64,000 nucleotides of DNA from Rhynchopus sp. YZ270_cl-10 (lineage: Eukaryota; Euglenozoa; Diplonemea; Diplonemida; Diplonemidae), in NCBI GenBank assembly GCA_964035575.1, contig OZ037834.1:1519598-1583597 (forward strand), written 5' to 3'. Shown piece by piece: positions 7,275-20,040 of this stretch (its first letter is position 1; the number at the start of each line of letters is the position of its first letter). Position numbers and translations under genes: made by a program. The notes beneath the pieces are model-generated. The model searched no databases. It worked only from the letters and a program-made list of their open reading frames with translations, and had not been told where the DNA came from.

Positions 7275-10199
7275 TTACCCTAGCCTGGAATGGTGGTAGA
7301 TATGTGGTCCACATGCGGTCGGGAATGCGTGAAATGCGAGAGGGCGTTGCACGCCACACAAGACGTGATGCCAACAGCCGGTTGAAAAACGCACATTCTT
7401 ATTTTTTCCTTCTTTTTCTTTGTTCTCTTTTTTTCCCTCAGTTGCTAGTGCGGGGTATGGTTTTAATATAAGAGGACGCATGCAACCTAGGCGATGAGTG
7501 AACTGCCACATGCCTTTGTAGTCGAACACCACCCAACCTTCGGGACACAACTTGTCCAGCTCGCGTACGAGTTCTGCTGCAGGTTCCCCAGTGACTTCGT
7601 TGCGGATAGTATCGTTGGCATGAGTGGTGGTGAACAGCACGGGTAGTATCCTGTATTTTTTTCCTGACAGGGTCTTTACAATGTCTGCCTCCAAGATCTT
7701 GCGGACGACACGTATGTACGCATCCCGTTCTTTCTCGTTGTTTTCCCTAAGCTGCTTCCGGTTTTTGTGCTGATATGCAAGTATAGTAGGACGTTCGTCA
7801 CCGTTCATCCACAGCGGTGCAAGGTAGTCAATCGCCGGCTCTCTGTTATGGCCAGGGTTCACATGTTGTCCCATCAGGAGTGCATGTTCAACCTGATCCG
7901 GAATATCCTTCAAAAATTTACCTTGTGGCATCTGTTCGACAGGCACACACTTTGCTGTTGCTTTGAGGTAACGGCAATCATACTTAATTATCCCGCCAGG
8001 AAACCATTCGCAGAGTTGGAGTGCTTGTTTTTTCGATGCGATGCGCGCTGCCACCTCCAAGTTCATAATGACAGACTCCATCGGAGCTCCCTCGCCTAAC
8101 TGAACCGCCCTGTCTGCGAGGAAGACCTTGTTCATAGCTGCGCCAAGGTTGCGCGTTGAATTTTGCAGAGCCCACTGTCTCAGGAGAATTGGCGACAGGC
8201 ACAATTTATCTTCTGCGTCTCGGTAAACAAGGTTCCGTTCCTGCAGGTCTATAGTGGTCTCTGAGTCAATTCCCTCACTAGATGATATCCAGTTCTTGAC
8301 GATATCGTCAGCAATAGTTACATCAGACAAACCACTACCCTCCACTGCCTTCTCGAACAGCTTCTGGAAGTCTAAGTTCGCCTTATCCACTTGTTGGTCA
8401 GCCTCGAAGTCAAGCGCACAGAAGCCCTCGATAATGTACCGTGGATTGTGTAGCCCAATGTGGAACAGCTGACGAAATGCAGCACTTCTATCGTACAAAT
8501 CATCAAAATTTGGTACAAGGCTTGCAGCAACCGCCTGCAACTTATCTTCAGGGACAGTGGGCACGGCGTAGTAATAAGGTTTTCTGCCAGAAGGGATTGT
8601 AAGCTCATTTCCCCGTTTAGTTGTCAAAGTCGTAAACATAAAGAGTGTGGGCTTCTCTCCTTGCAAGGTGTTCTCTTGATATTTGATAAGTTCACGTACT
8701 AGGTCACAGGCATCGCTTTGAATCAGTAGCTCCAGCAACTCATCGACACACACAACCATCACCTGCTTCGTTCCAGTTTCGTCTGCCTTCATGGCCCCAA
8801 CTGCCACCAGCTTTTCCCTCATCAAGTAGTCCACATCTTCTAGCGATGCTACGTGCTGCAAGTCACCAGCGTCTATCCCGTGAAACTGGAGTAATGCTTT
8901 CGCGAACCTGACCTCTACTAACTCTTGCTTATTAATGACAGGCTCAAACCCTTCGTTTCCCGTCACTCGCACGAAGGTAACGGGATGCTCCAAATCGCTT
9001 TGCAGCAGATCGCCCTTGCAAAGCTCCACACAGAGTCTCGTTTTGCCTTTCCCCATGGCACCCTTTATGAGGAGGACTTTACGACCCTTGCCGTTTGGAC
9101 TCAAGGTTGCGTCTGCAGGTAGCTTGCCGATGCAGGAAAGGATATAAGTTGATATCACGTTGAGGCTATCATCTGCGTAATACATTTTTGGCTGCATCTT
9201 GCGAATGCCTCTCCCTTGGGTCTCATACTTGAAATCCTTTTGGTGCGTGTTTGGATTCATATCGTCTCGCCACCTACCTAGGATCTCTGTGAGCAATACT
9301 GTATGGGCTTGACCTAGCACTGCGAGTGCGTCCTTTTTCCTCCGGTTCTTGGGAAGAGACACCCCCAGCGCCTTAGCTCTTGTGAGATGCTCCGTTGTGA
9401 TGCGCGTGGGACAACTGGAGATTTTTGTTGCAAGGTCTCGAAGACTCTCTCTCCTCTTTAGAAGTCCGTTCCGTGTGTCCGGCAGTCCATCACCACCCTG
9501 CTGTTGAGCTTCCATCGCCAACCTCTGCATGTCCGCTGTAATCTGCTTCTGCACATCTGTAATCTGCTTCTGCAGCTCTAACACAGAATCGCCATTTTTC
9601 TGTAAGTGTGTGGAAATATGAATGTACAAAACTAGAAACAACAAAATAACAACAAAGTTGCACCACACTGTGCATCTCCACTGCCGACATTGCAACCCCA
9701 ACACACACACGTTGCGAATGGGTCATGCTAGAATAATAAAATAAAAATGGGTGCGGAAAGCAAGTAGACCACGCGCCGTGCCTCCAAAAGGCCCGAGGTT
9801 CCCTACGCCACACAGACAGTACAATCACATCTAATGACTCAACTCAAAGGTTAAGTAAATAGAAACTACAAAGAGTTCTACACGACACACACATGTTGCG
9901 AATGGTCATGCTAGACAGATAAAATAAAAAATAGGTGTGGAAAGCAAGGGTCATACCGTCTTATCCACCTTTAGCTTGACGATCTTGGCGGCGATCTTCT
10001 GCGAATCTGGCTTGCCGTCGAGAAGGACACCCGTAATGCCAGCATCCTTCCACTGCTGTGCATTGTATGAATTCGGATCGTCCTCGTAGCCTTCAAGCAA
10101 TGCAACACCAAGAGTCAGTACGCGCTCCTTCTCCATCCGTTCAGTAACTTCCCTCCTGGCCTCTGCTGTAGGTTCATCTGGATCAGGAACAGCAGGCAT
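7275..10199 (-). CDS. Gene B: header + P-loop NTPase + putative nuclease, two exons (paralogue of gene A)
   Basis: Proposed structure: exon 1 10199-9957 (81 codons), intron 9956-9600, exon 2 9599-7275, giving 855 residues. The order of parts is as in gene A: GAMGKGKT, VMVVCVDE, LSPILLRQWA and IDYLAPLW...AYQHK are all unchanged. Exon 1 differs from A at a handful of residues (for example MEKERVLTLGV for KEKEIALTLRV). The first residues of exon 2 are quite different, KNGDSVLELQKQITDVQKQ against DNVELLKKWTGILVEKEKE. The two copies become alike again at EAQQQGGDGLPDT. The C-terminus diverges after ILKP: B has four extra codons, then a 4-nt length difference after NVRFST puts the two tails in different frames. 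The start codon is 77 bp from the satellite. Both copies have an uninterrupted frame through the NTPase and nuclease, so both may be functional. Confidence 0.65.
9600..9956 (-). other. Putative spliceosomal intron of gene B (357 bp, phase 0)
   Basis: The donor GTATGA after KVDKT is the same as in gene A. The acceptor is ACACACTTACAG before AAAAATGGCGATTCT (KNGDS). The sequence just before the acceptor has an indel relative to gene A, so the long open frame of A that runs through its intron is broken here (that frame ends at 9490-9828 in another phase), while the proposed exon junction stays in phase 0 in both. This is the best argument that the segment is not translated. The internal ~65-bp direct repeat is present too (about 9701-9764 and 9881-9948). 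Confidence 0.6.
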
Positions 10200-10276
10200 T
10201 TTTGGGGAAAGGGAAAGCGGTTCGGGGTATATGAGGGGAAAAGGGGTTACGTTTCCTGTTGGCGTAATGGTACAGG
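10200..10276 (-). promoter_or_regulatory. Pyrimidine-rich 5' leader of gene B, squeezed against the satellite
   Basis: Same C/T-rich leader as gene A, with a 2-bp insertion (CTGTTGGC for CTGGC). Only these 77 bp separate the start codon from the tandem array. Any promoter sequence further upstream must therefore lie in the satellite or be absent. Confidence 0.4.
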
Positions 10277-13200
10277 ACGTTTCAACGCGCCTGTTACAAC
10301 TCGTGTGTTCTCACGCATCCGTTCTAACGCATCCGTTCTAAGGCGTCCGTTCTAACGCGTATGTTCTAACGCATCCGTTCTAACGCGTATGTTCTAACGC
10401 ATCCGTTCTAACGCGTACGTTCTCACGCATCCGTTCTCACGCATCCGTTCTAACGCGTACGTTCTAACGCATCCGTTCCAACGCATCCGTTCTCACGCAT
10501 CCGTTCTAACGCATCCGTTCTAACGCGTACGTTCTAAAGCATCCGTTCTAACGCATCCGTTCTAACGCATCCGTTCTATCGCGTACGTTCTAACGAGTAC
10601 GTTCTCACGCATCCGTTCTAACGCGTATGTTCTAACGCATCCGTTCTAACGCGTACGTTCTCACGCGTCCCTTCTCACGCATCCGTTCTAAAGCATCCGT
10701 TCTAACGCATCCGTTCTATCGCGTACGTTCTAACGAGTACGTTCTCACGCATCCGTTCTAACGCGTATGTTCTCACGCATCCGTTCTAACGCATCCGTTC
10801 CAACGCATCCGTTCTAACGCATCCGTTCTAACGCATCCGTTCTAACGCATCCGTTCTAACGCATCCGTTCCAACGCATCCGTTCTAACGCATCCGTTCTA
10901 ACGCATCCGTTCTAACGCATCCGTTCTAACGCATCCGTTCTAACGCATCCGTTCTCACGCATCCGTTCTAACGCATCCGTTCCAACGCATCCGTTCTAAC
11001 GCATCCGTTCTAACGCATACGTTCTAACGCATACGTTCCAACGCATCCGTTCCAACGCATCCGTTCTAACGCATCCGTTCTAACGCATCCGTTCTCACGC
11101 ATCCGTTCCAACGCGTCCCTTCTCACGCATCCGTTCTAAAGCATCCGTTCTAACGCATCCGTTCTAACGCATCCGTTCTAACGCATCCGTTCTAACGCAT
11201 CCGTTCCAACGCGTCCCTTCTCACGCATCCGTTCTAAAGCATCCGTTCTAACGCATCCGTTCTAACGCATCCGTTCTAACGCATCCGTTCTCGCGCATCC
11301 GTTCTAACGCATCCGTTCTAACGCGTCCGTTCTAACGCATCCGTTCTATCGCGTACGTTCTAACGCATCCGTTCTAACGCGTCCGTTCTAACGCATCCGT
11401 TCTAACGCGTATGTTCTAACGCATCCGTTCTCACGCATCCGTTCTAACGCAGCCGTTCTAACGCGTACGTTCTAACGCATCCGTTCCAACGCATCCGTTC
11501 TATCGCGTACGTTCTAACGCATCCGTTCTAACGCGTATGTTCTAACGCATCCGTTCTAACGCATCCGTTCTAACGCGTATGTTCTAACGCATCCGTTCTA
11601 ACGAGTATGTTCTAACGCATCCGTTCTATCGCGTACGTTCTCACGCATCCGTTCTAACGCGTACGTTCTCACGCATCCGTCCCAACGCATCCGTTCTCAC
11701 GCATCCGTTCTAACGCATCCGTTCTATCGCGTACGTTCTAACGCGTACGTTCTCACGCATCCGTCCCAACGCATCCGTTCTCACGCATCCGTTCTAACGC
11801 ATCCGTTCTATCGCGTACGTTCTAACGCATCCGTTCTAACGCGTACGTTCTCACGCATCCGTCCCAACGCATCCGTTCTCACGCATCCGTTCTAACGCAT
11901 CCGTTCTATCGCGTACGTTCTAACGCATCCGTTCTAACGCGTACGTTCTAACGCATCCGTTCCAACGCATCCGTTCTATCGCGTATGTTCTAACGCATCC
12001 GTTCTAACGCGTACGTTCTAACGCATCCGTTCTAACGCATCCGTTCTATCGCGTACGTTCTAACGCAGCCGTTCTAACGCATCCGTTCTATCGCGTACGT
12101 TCTCACGCATCCGTTCTAACGCGTATGTTCTAACGCATCCGTTCTAACGCGTACGTTCTAACGCATCCGTTCTAACGCATCCGTTCTATCGCGTACGTTC
12201 TCACGCATCCGTTCTAACGCGTACGTTCTAACGCATCCGTTCTAACGCATCCGTTCTATCGCGTACGTTCTCACGCATCCGTTCTAACGCATCCGTTCTA
12301 ACGCATCCGTTCTATCGCGTACGTTCTAACGCATCCGTTCTAACGCATCCGTTCTAACGCGTACGTTCTAACGCAGCCGTTCTAACGCATCCGTTCTCAC
12401 GCATCCGTTCTAACGCGTATGTTCTAACGCATCCGTTCTAACGCGTACGTTCTCACGCATCCGTCCCAACGCATCCGTTCTCACGCATCCGTTCTAACGC
12501 ATCCGTTCTATCGCGTACGTTCTAACGCATCCGTTCTAACGCGTACGTTCTAACGCATCCGTTCCAACGCATCCGTTCTATCGCGTATGTTCTAACGCAT
12601 CCGTTCTAACGCGTACGTTCTAACGCATCCGTTCTAACGCATCCGTTCTATCGCGTACGTTCTAACGCAGCCGTTCTAACGCATCCGTTCTATCGCGTAC
12701 GTTCTCACGCATCCGTTCTAACGCGTACGTTCTAACGCATCCGTTCTAACGCATCCGTTCTATCGCGTACGTTCTCACGCATCCGTTCTAACGCGTACGT
12801 TCTAACGCATCCGTTCTCACGCATCCGTTCTATCGCGTACGTTCTCACGCATCCGTTCTAACGCGTACGTTCTAACGCATCCGTTCTAACGCAGCCGTTC
12901 TATCGCGTACGTTCTAACGCATCCGTTCTAACGCATCCGTTCTAACGCGTACGTTCTAACGCAGCCGTTCTAACGCATCCGTTCTCACGCATCCGTTCTA
13001 ACGCGTACGTTCTAACGCATCCGTTCTAACGCATCCGTTCTATCGCGTACGTTCTCACGCATCCGTTCTAACGCGTATGTTCTAACGCATCCGTTCTAAC
13101 GCGTACGTTCTAACGCATCCGTTCTAACGCATCCGTTCTATCGCGTACGTTCTCACGCATCCGTTCTAACGCGTACGTTCTAACGCATCCGTTCCAACGC

Positions 13201-13440
13201 ATCCGTTCTAACGCATCCGTTCTAACGCGTCCGTTCTAACGCATCCGTTCTATCGCGTACGTTCTAACGCATCCGTTCTAACGCATCCGTTCCAACGCAT
13301 CCGTTCTAACGCGTCCGTTCCAACGCATCCGTTCTAACGCATCCGTTCTCACGCATCCGTTCTCACGCATCCGTTCTAACGCATCCGTTCTAACGCGTAC
13401 GTTCTAACGCATCCGTTCTCACGCATCCGTTCTAACGCAT

Positions 13441-16400
13441 CCGTTCTAACGCATCCGTTCTAACGCATCCGTTCTATCGCGTACGTTCTAACGCGTCCGT
13501 TCTAACGCATCCGTTCTATCGCGTACGTTCTAACGCATCCGTTCTAACGCATCCGTTCTAACGCGTACGTTCTAACGCAGCCGTTCTAACGCATCCGTTC
13601 TAAAGCATCCGTTCTAACGCATCCGTTCTATCGCGTACGTTCTAACGCATCCGTTCTAACGCGTACGTTCTCAAGCATCCGTTCTAACGCATCCGTTCTA
13701 ACGCATCCGTTCCAACGCGTCCCTTCTCACGCATCCGTTCTCACGCATCCGTTCTAACGCATCCGTTCTAACGCATCCGTTCTAACGCATCCGTTCTAAC
13801 GCATCCGTTCCAACGCGTCCCTTCTCACGCATCCGTTCTAACGCATCCGTTCTAACGCGTACGTTCTCACGCATCCGTTCCAACGCATCCGTTCTAACGC
13901 GTCCGTTCTAATGCATCCGTTCTAACGCATACGTTCTAACGCATCCGTTCTCACGCATCCGTTCTAACGCGTACGTTCTCACGCATCCGTTCTAACGCAT
14001 CCGTTGTAACGCATCCGTTCCAACGCGTCCGTTCTAACGCATCCGTTCTAACGCGTACGTTCTAACGCATCCGTTCTAACGCATCCGTTCTAACGCGTAC
14101 GTTCTCACGCATCCGTTCTAACGCATCCGTTCTAACGCATCCGTTCCAACGCGTCCCTTCTCACGCATCCGTTCTCACGCATCCGTTCTAACGCATCCGT
14201 TCTAACGCATCCGTTCTAACGCATCCGTTCCAACGCGTCCCTTCTCACGCATCCGTTCTAACGCATCCGTTCTAACGCGTACGTTCTCACGCATCCGTTC
14301 CAACGCATCCGTTCTAACGCGTCCGTTCTAACGCATCCGTTCTAACGCATCCGTTCTAACGCATCCGTTCTAACGCGTCCGTTCTAACGCATCCGTTCTA
14401 ACGCATCCGTTCTAACGCATCAGTTCTCACGCATCCGTTCTAACGCATCCGTTCTCACGCATCCGTTCTAACGCATCCGTTCTAACGCGTCCGTTCTAAC
14501 GCATCCGTTCTAACGCATCCGTTCTAACGCATCCGTTCCAACGCGTCCGTTCTAACGCATCCGTTCTAACGCGTACGTTCTAACGCATCCGTTCTAACGC
14601 ATCTGTTCTAACGCGTACGTTCTAACGCATCCGTTCTAACGCATCCGTTCTAACGCGTACGTTCTAACGCATCCGTTCTAACGAGTACGTTCTCACGCAT
14701 CCGTTCTAACGCATCCGTTCTTACGCATCCGTTCTAACGCATCCGTTCTAAAGCATCCGTTCTCACGCATCCGTTCCAACGCGTACGTTCTCACGCATCC
14801 GTTCTAACGCATCCGTTCCAACGCGTCCCTTCTCACGCATCCGTTCTAAAGCATCCGTTCTAACGCATCCGTTCTAACGCATCCGTTCTAACGCATCCGT
14901 TCTAACGCATCCGTTCTCACGCATCCGTTCTAACGCGTACGTTCTAACGCATCCGTTCTCACGCATCCGTTCTAACGCATCCGTTCTAACGCATCCGTTC
15001 TAACGCATCCGTTCTAACGCATCCGTTCTAACGCATCCGTTCTAACGCATCCGTTCCAACGCGTCCCTTCTCACGCATCCGTTCTAACGCATCCGTTCTA
15101 ACGCGTACGTTCTCACGCATCCGTTCCAACGCATCCGTTCTAACGCGTCCGTTCTAACGCATCCGTTCTAACGCATCCGTTCTAACGCATCCGTTCTAAC
15201 GCGTCCGTTCTAACGCATCCGTTCTAACGCATCCGTTCTAACGCATCCGTTCTCACGCGTACGTTCTAACGCATCCGTTCTCACGCATCCGTTCTAACGC
15301 GTACGTTCTCACGCATCCGTTCTAACGCATCCGTTGTAACGCATCCGTTCCAACGCGTCCGTTCTAACGCATCCGTTCTAACGCGTACGTTCTAACGCAT
15401 CCGTTCTAACGCATCTGTTCTAACGCATCCGTTCTAACGCGTACGTTCTCACGCATCCGTTCTAACGCATCCGTTCTTACGCATCCGTTCTAACGCATCC
15501 GTTCTAAAGCATCCGTTCTCACGCATCCGTTCCAACGCGTACGTTCTCACGCATCCGTTCTAACGCATCCGTTCTAACGCGTACGTTCTCACGCATCCGT
15601 TCCAACGCATCCGTTCTAACGCGTCCGTTCTAACGCATCCGTTCTAACGCATCCGTTCTAACGCGTATGTTCTAACGCATCCGTTCTAACGCGTACGTTC
15701 CAACGCATCCGTTCTAACGCATCCGTTCTAACGCATCCGTTCTAACGCAGCCGTTCTAACGCGTACGTTCTAACGCATCCGTTCCAACGCATCCGTTCTA
15801 TCGCGTACGTTCTATCGCGTACGTTCTAACGCATCCGTTCTAACGCATCCGTTCTAAAGCATCCGTTCTAACGCATCCGTTCTAACGCATCCGTTCCAAC
15901 GCATCCGTTCTAACGCATCCGTTCTAACGCATCCGTTCTAACGCATCCGTTCTAACGCATCCGTTCCAACGCATCCGTTCTCACGCATCCGTTCTAACGC
16001 GTACGTTCTAACGCATCCGTTCTCACGCATCCGTTCTAACGCAGCCGTTCTAACGCGTACGTTCTAACGCATCCGTTCTCACGCATCCGTTCTAACGCAG
16101 CCGTTCTAACGCGTACGTTCTAACGCATCCGTTCTAACGCATCCGTTCTAACGCAGCCGTTCCAACGCATCCGTTCTAACGCATCCGTTCTAACGCGTCC
16201 GTTGTAACGCATCCGTTCTAACGCATCCGTTCTAACGCGTACGTTCTAACGCATCCGTTCCAACGCGTCCCTTCTCACGCATCCGTTCTAAAGCATCCGT
16301 TCTAACGCATCCGTTCTAACGCATCCGTTCTAACGCATCCGTTCTAACGCGTCCGTTGTAACGCATCCGTTCTAACGCATCCGTTCTAACGCGTACGTTC

Positions 16401-19400
16401 TAACGCATCCGTTCTCACGCATCCGTTCTAACGCATCCGTTCTAACGCATCCGTTCTAACGCGTACGTTCTAACGCATCCGTTCTAACGCATCCGTTCTA
16501 ACGCAGCCGTTCTAACGCGTACGTTCTCACGCATCCGTTCTAACGCATCCGTTGTAACGCATCCGTTCTAACGCATCCGTTCTAACGCATCCGTTCTAAC
16601 GCATCCGTTCTAACGCATCCGTTCCAACGCGTCCCTTCTCACGCATCCGTTCTCACGCATCCGTTCTAACGCATCCGTTCTAACGCATCCGTTCTAACGC
16701 ATCCGTTCTAACGCATCCGTTCTAACGCGTCCCTTCTCACGCATCCGTTCTAACGCATCCGTTCTAACGCGTACGTTCTCACGCATCCGTTCTAACGCAT
16801 CCGTTCTAACGCGTCCCTTCTCACGCATCCGTTCTCACGCATCCGTTCTAACGCATCCGTTCTAACGCATCCGTTCTAACGCATCCGTTCTAACGCATCC
16901 GTTCTAACGCATCCGTTCTAACGCATCCGTTCCAACGCGTCCCTTCTCACGCATCCGTTCTCACGCATCCGTTCTAACGCATCCGTTCTAACGCATCCGT
17001 TCTAACGCGTCCCTTCTCACGCATCCGTTCTCACGCATCCGTTCTAACGCATCCGTTCTAACGCATCCGTTCTAACGCATCCGTTCTAACGCATCCGTTC
17101 CAACGCGTCCCTTCTCACGCATCCGTTCTAACGCATCCGTTCTAACGCGTACGTTCTCACGCATCCGTTCCAACGCATCCGTTCTAACGCGTCCGTTCTA
17201 ACGCATACGTTCTAACGCATCCGTTCTCACGCATCCGTTCTAACGCATCCGTTCTAACGCATCCGTTCTAACGCATACGTTCTAACGCATCCGTTCTCAC
17301 GCATCCGTTCTAACGCGTACGTTCTCACGCATCCGTTCTAACGCATCCGTTGTAACGCATCCGTTCCAACGCGTCCGTTCTAACGCATCCGTTCTAACGC
17401 ATCCGTTCTAACGCATACGTTCTAACGCATCCGTTCTCACGCATCCGTTCTAACGCATCCTTTCTAACGCATCCGTTCTAACGCGTACGTTCTCACGCAT
17501 CCGTTCTAACGCATCCGTTCTAACGCATACGTTCCAACGCGTCCCTTCTCACGCATCCGTTCTCACGCATCCGTTCTAACGCATCCGTTCTAACGCATCC
17601 GTTCTAACGCATCCGTTCCAACGCGTCCCTTCTCACGCATCCGTTCTAACGCATCCGTTCTAACGCGTACGTTCTCACGCATCCGTTCTATCGCGTACGT
17701 TCTCACGCATCCGTTCCAACGCATCCGTTCTAACGCATCCGTTCTAACGCGTCCGTTCTAACGCATCCGTTCTATCGCGTACGTTCTAACGCATCCGTTC
17801 TAACGCATCCGTTCCAACGCATCCGTTCTAACGCGTCCGTTCCAACGCATCCGTTCTAACGCATCCGTTCTCACGCATCCGTTCTCACGCATCCGTTCTA
17901 ACGCATCCGTTCTAACGCGTACGTTCTAACGCATCCGTTCTCACGCATCCGTTCTAACGCATCCGTTCTAACGCATCCGTTCTAACGCAGCCGTTCTATC
18001 GCGTACGTTCTAACGCATCCGTTCTAACGCATCCGTTCTAACGCGTACGTTCTAACGCAGCCGTTCTAACGCATCCGTTCTAAAGCATCCGTTCTAACGC
18101 ATCCGTTCTATCGCGTACGTTCTAACGCATCCGTTCTAACGCGTACGTTCTCAAGCATCCGTTCTAACGCATCCGTTCTAACGCATCCGTTCCAACGCGT
18201 CCCTTCTCACGCATCCGTTCTCACGCATCCGTTCTAACGCATCCGTTCTAACGCATCCGTTCTAACGCATCCGTTCTAACGCATCCGTTCCAACGCGTCC
18301 CTTCTCACGCATCCGTTCTAACGCATCCGTTCTAACGCGTACGTTCTCACGCATCCGTTCCAACGCATCCGTTCTAACGCGTCCGTTCTAACGCATACGT
18401 TCTAACGCATCCGTTCTCACGCATCCGTTCTAACGCATCCGTTCTAACGCATCCGTTCTAACGCATACGTTCTAACGCATCCGTTCTCACGCATCCGTTC
18501 TAACGCGTACGTTCTCACGCATCCGTTCTAACGCATCCGTTGTAACGCATCCGTTCCAACGCGTCCGTTCTAACGCATCCGTTCTAACGCATCCGTTCTA
18601 ACGCATCCGTTCTAACGCATCCGTTCTATCGCGTACGTTCTAACGCATCCGTTCTAACGCATCCGTTCTAACGCGTACGTTCTCACGCATCCGTTCTAAC
18701 GCATCCGTTCTAACGCATACGTTCCAACGCGTCCCTTCTCACGCATCCGTTCTCACGCATCCGTTCTAACGCATCCGTTCTAACGCATCCGTTCTAACGC
18801 ATCCGTTCCAACGCGTCCCTTCTCACGCATCCGTTCTAACGCATCCGTTCTAACGCGTACGTTCTCACGCATCCGTTCCAACGCATCCGTTCTAACGCGT
18901 CCGTTCTAACGCATCCGTTCTAACGCATCCGTTCTAACGCATCCGTTCTAACGCGTCCGTTCTAACGCATCCGTTCTAACGCATCCGTTCTAACGCATCA
19001 GTTCTAACGCATCCGTTCTCACGCATCCGTTCCAACGCATCCGTTCTAACGCGTACGTTCTCACGCATCCGTTCCAACGCATCCGTTCTAACGCGTCCGT
19101 TCTAACGCATCCGTTCTAACGCATCCGTTCTAACGCATCCGTTCTCACGCATCCGTTCTAACGCGTACGTTCTCACGCATCCGTTCTAACGCATCCGTTG
19201 TAACGCATCCGTTCCAACGCGTCCGTTCTAACGCATCCGTTCTAACGCGTACGTTCTAACGCATCCGTTCTAACGCATCTGTTCTAACGCATCCGTTCTA
19301 ACGAGTACGTTCTCACGCATCCGTTCTAACGCATCCGTTCTTACGCATCCGTTCTAACGCATCCGTTCTAAAGCATCCGTTCTCACGCATCCGTTCCAAC

Positions 19401-20040
19401 GCGTACGTTCTCACGCATCCGTTCTAACGCATCCGTTCCAACGCGTCCCTTCTCACGCATCCGTTCTAAAGCATCCGTTCTAACGCATCCGTTCTAACGC
19501 ATCCGTTCTAACGCATCCGTTCTATCGCGTACGTTCTAACGAGTACGTTCTCACGCATCCGTTCTAACGCGTATGTTCTCACGCATCCGTTCTAACGCAT
19601 CCGTTCCAACGCATCCGTTCTAACGCATCCGTTCTAACGCATCCGTTCTAACGCATCCGTTCTAACGCATCCGTTCTAACGCATCCGTTCTAACGCATCC
19701 GTTCTAACGCATCCGTTCTCACGCATCCGTTCTAACGCATCCGTTCCAACGCATCCGTTCTAACGCATCCGTTCTAACGCATCCGTTCTAACGCATACGT
19801 TCTAACGCATCCGTTCCAACGCATCCGTTCTAACGCATCCGTTCTAACGCATCCGTTCTCACGCATCCGTTCCAACGCGTCCCTTCTCACGCATCCGTTC
19901 TAAAGCATCCGTTCTAACGCATCCGTTCTAACGCATCCGTTCTAACGCATCCGTTCTAACGCATCCGTTCCAACGCATCCGTTCTATCGCGTACGTTCTA
20001 ACGCATCCGTTCTAACGCGTACGTTCTAACGCATCCGTTC
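13441..20040. repeat. Higher-order block 1 of the satellite (first copy)
   Basis: This 6.6-kb run of variant units recurs at 57401-64000 at a constant offset of 43,960 bp (3,140 units). Markers checked in both: the ATGCATCCGT unit (13911 and 57871), the GCATCCTTTC unit (17461 and 61421), the CGTATG unit (15661 and 59621), TATCGCGTACGTTC followed by CGAGTACG (19521 and 63481), and 19981 against 63941. Its left part (to about 16.4 kb) occurs a third time at about 36.96-39.9 kb. To the left of about 13.4 kb the two copies differ. Confidence 0.85.

Larger units (their letters stand above)
7110..10276. repeat. Duplicated unit, copy B (gene B with flanks)
   Basis: Direct repeat of 2305-5443, slightly longer because of small indels at the two ends. 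Its left junction follows TTTATTGCA. Its right end (GGCGTAATGGTACAGG) is followed immediately by the first degenerate units of the 14-bp array, so the satellite and the duplication share a breakpoint. Confidence 0.9.
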
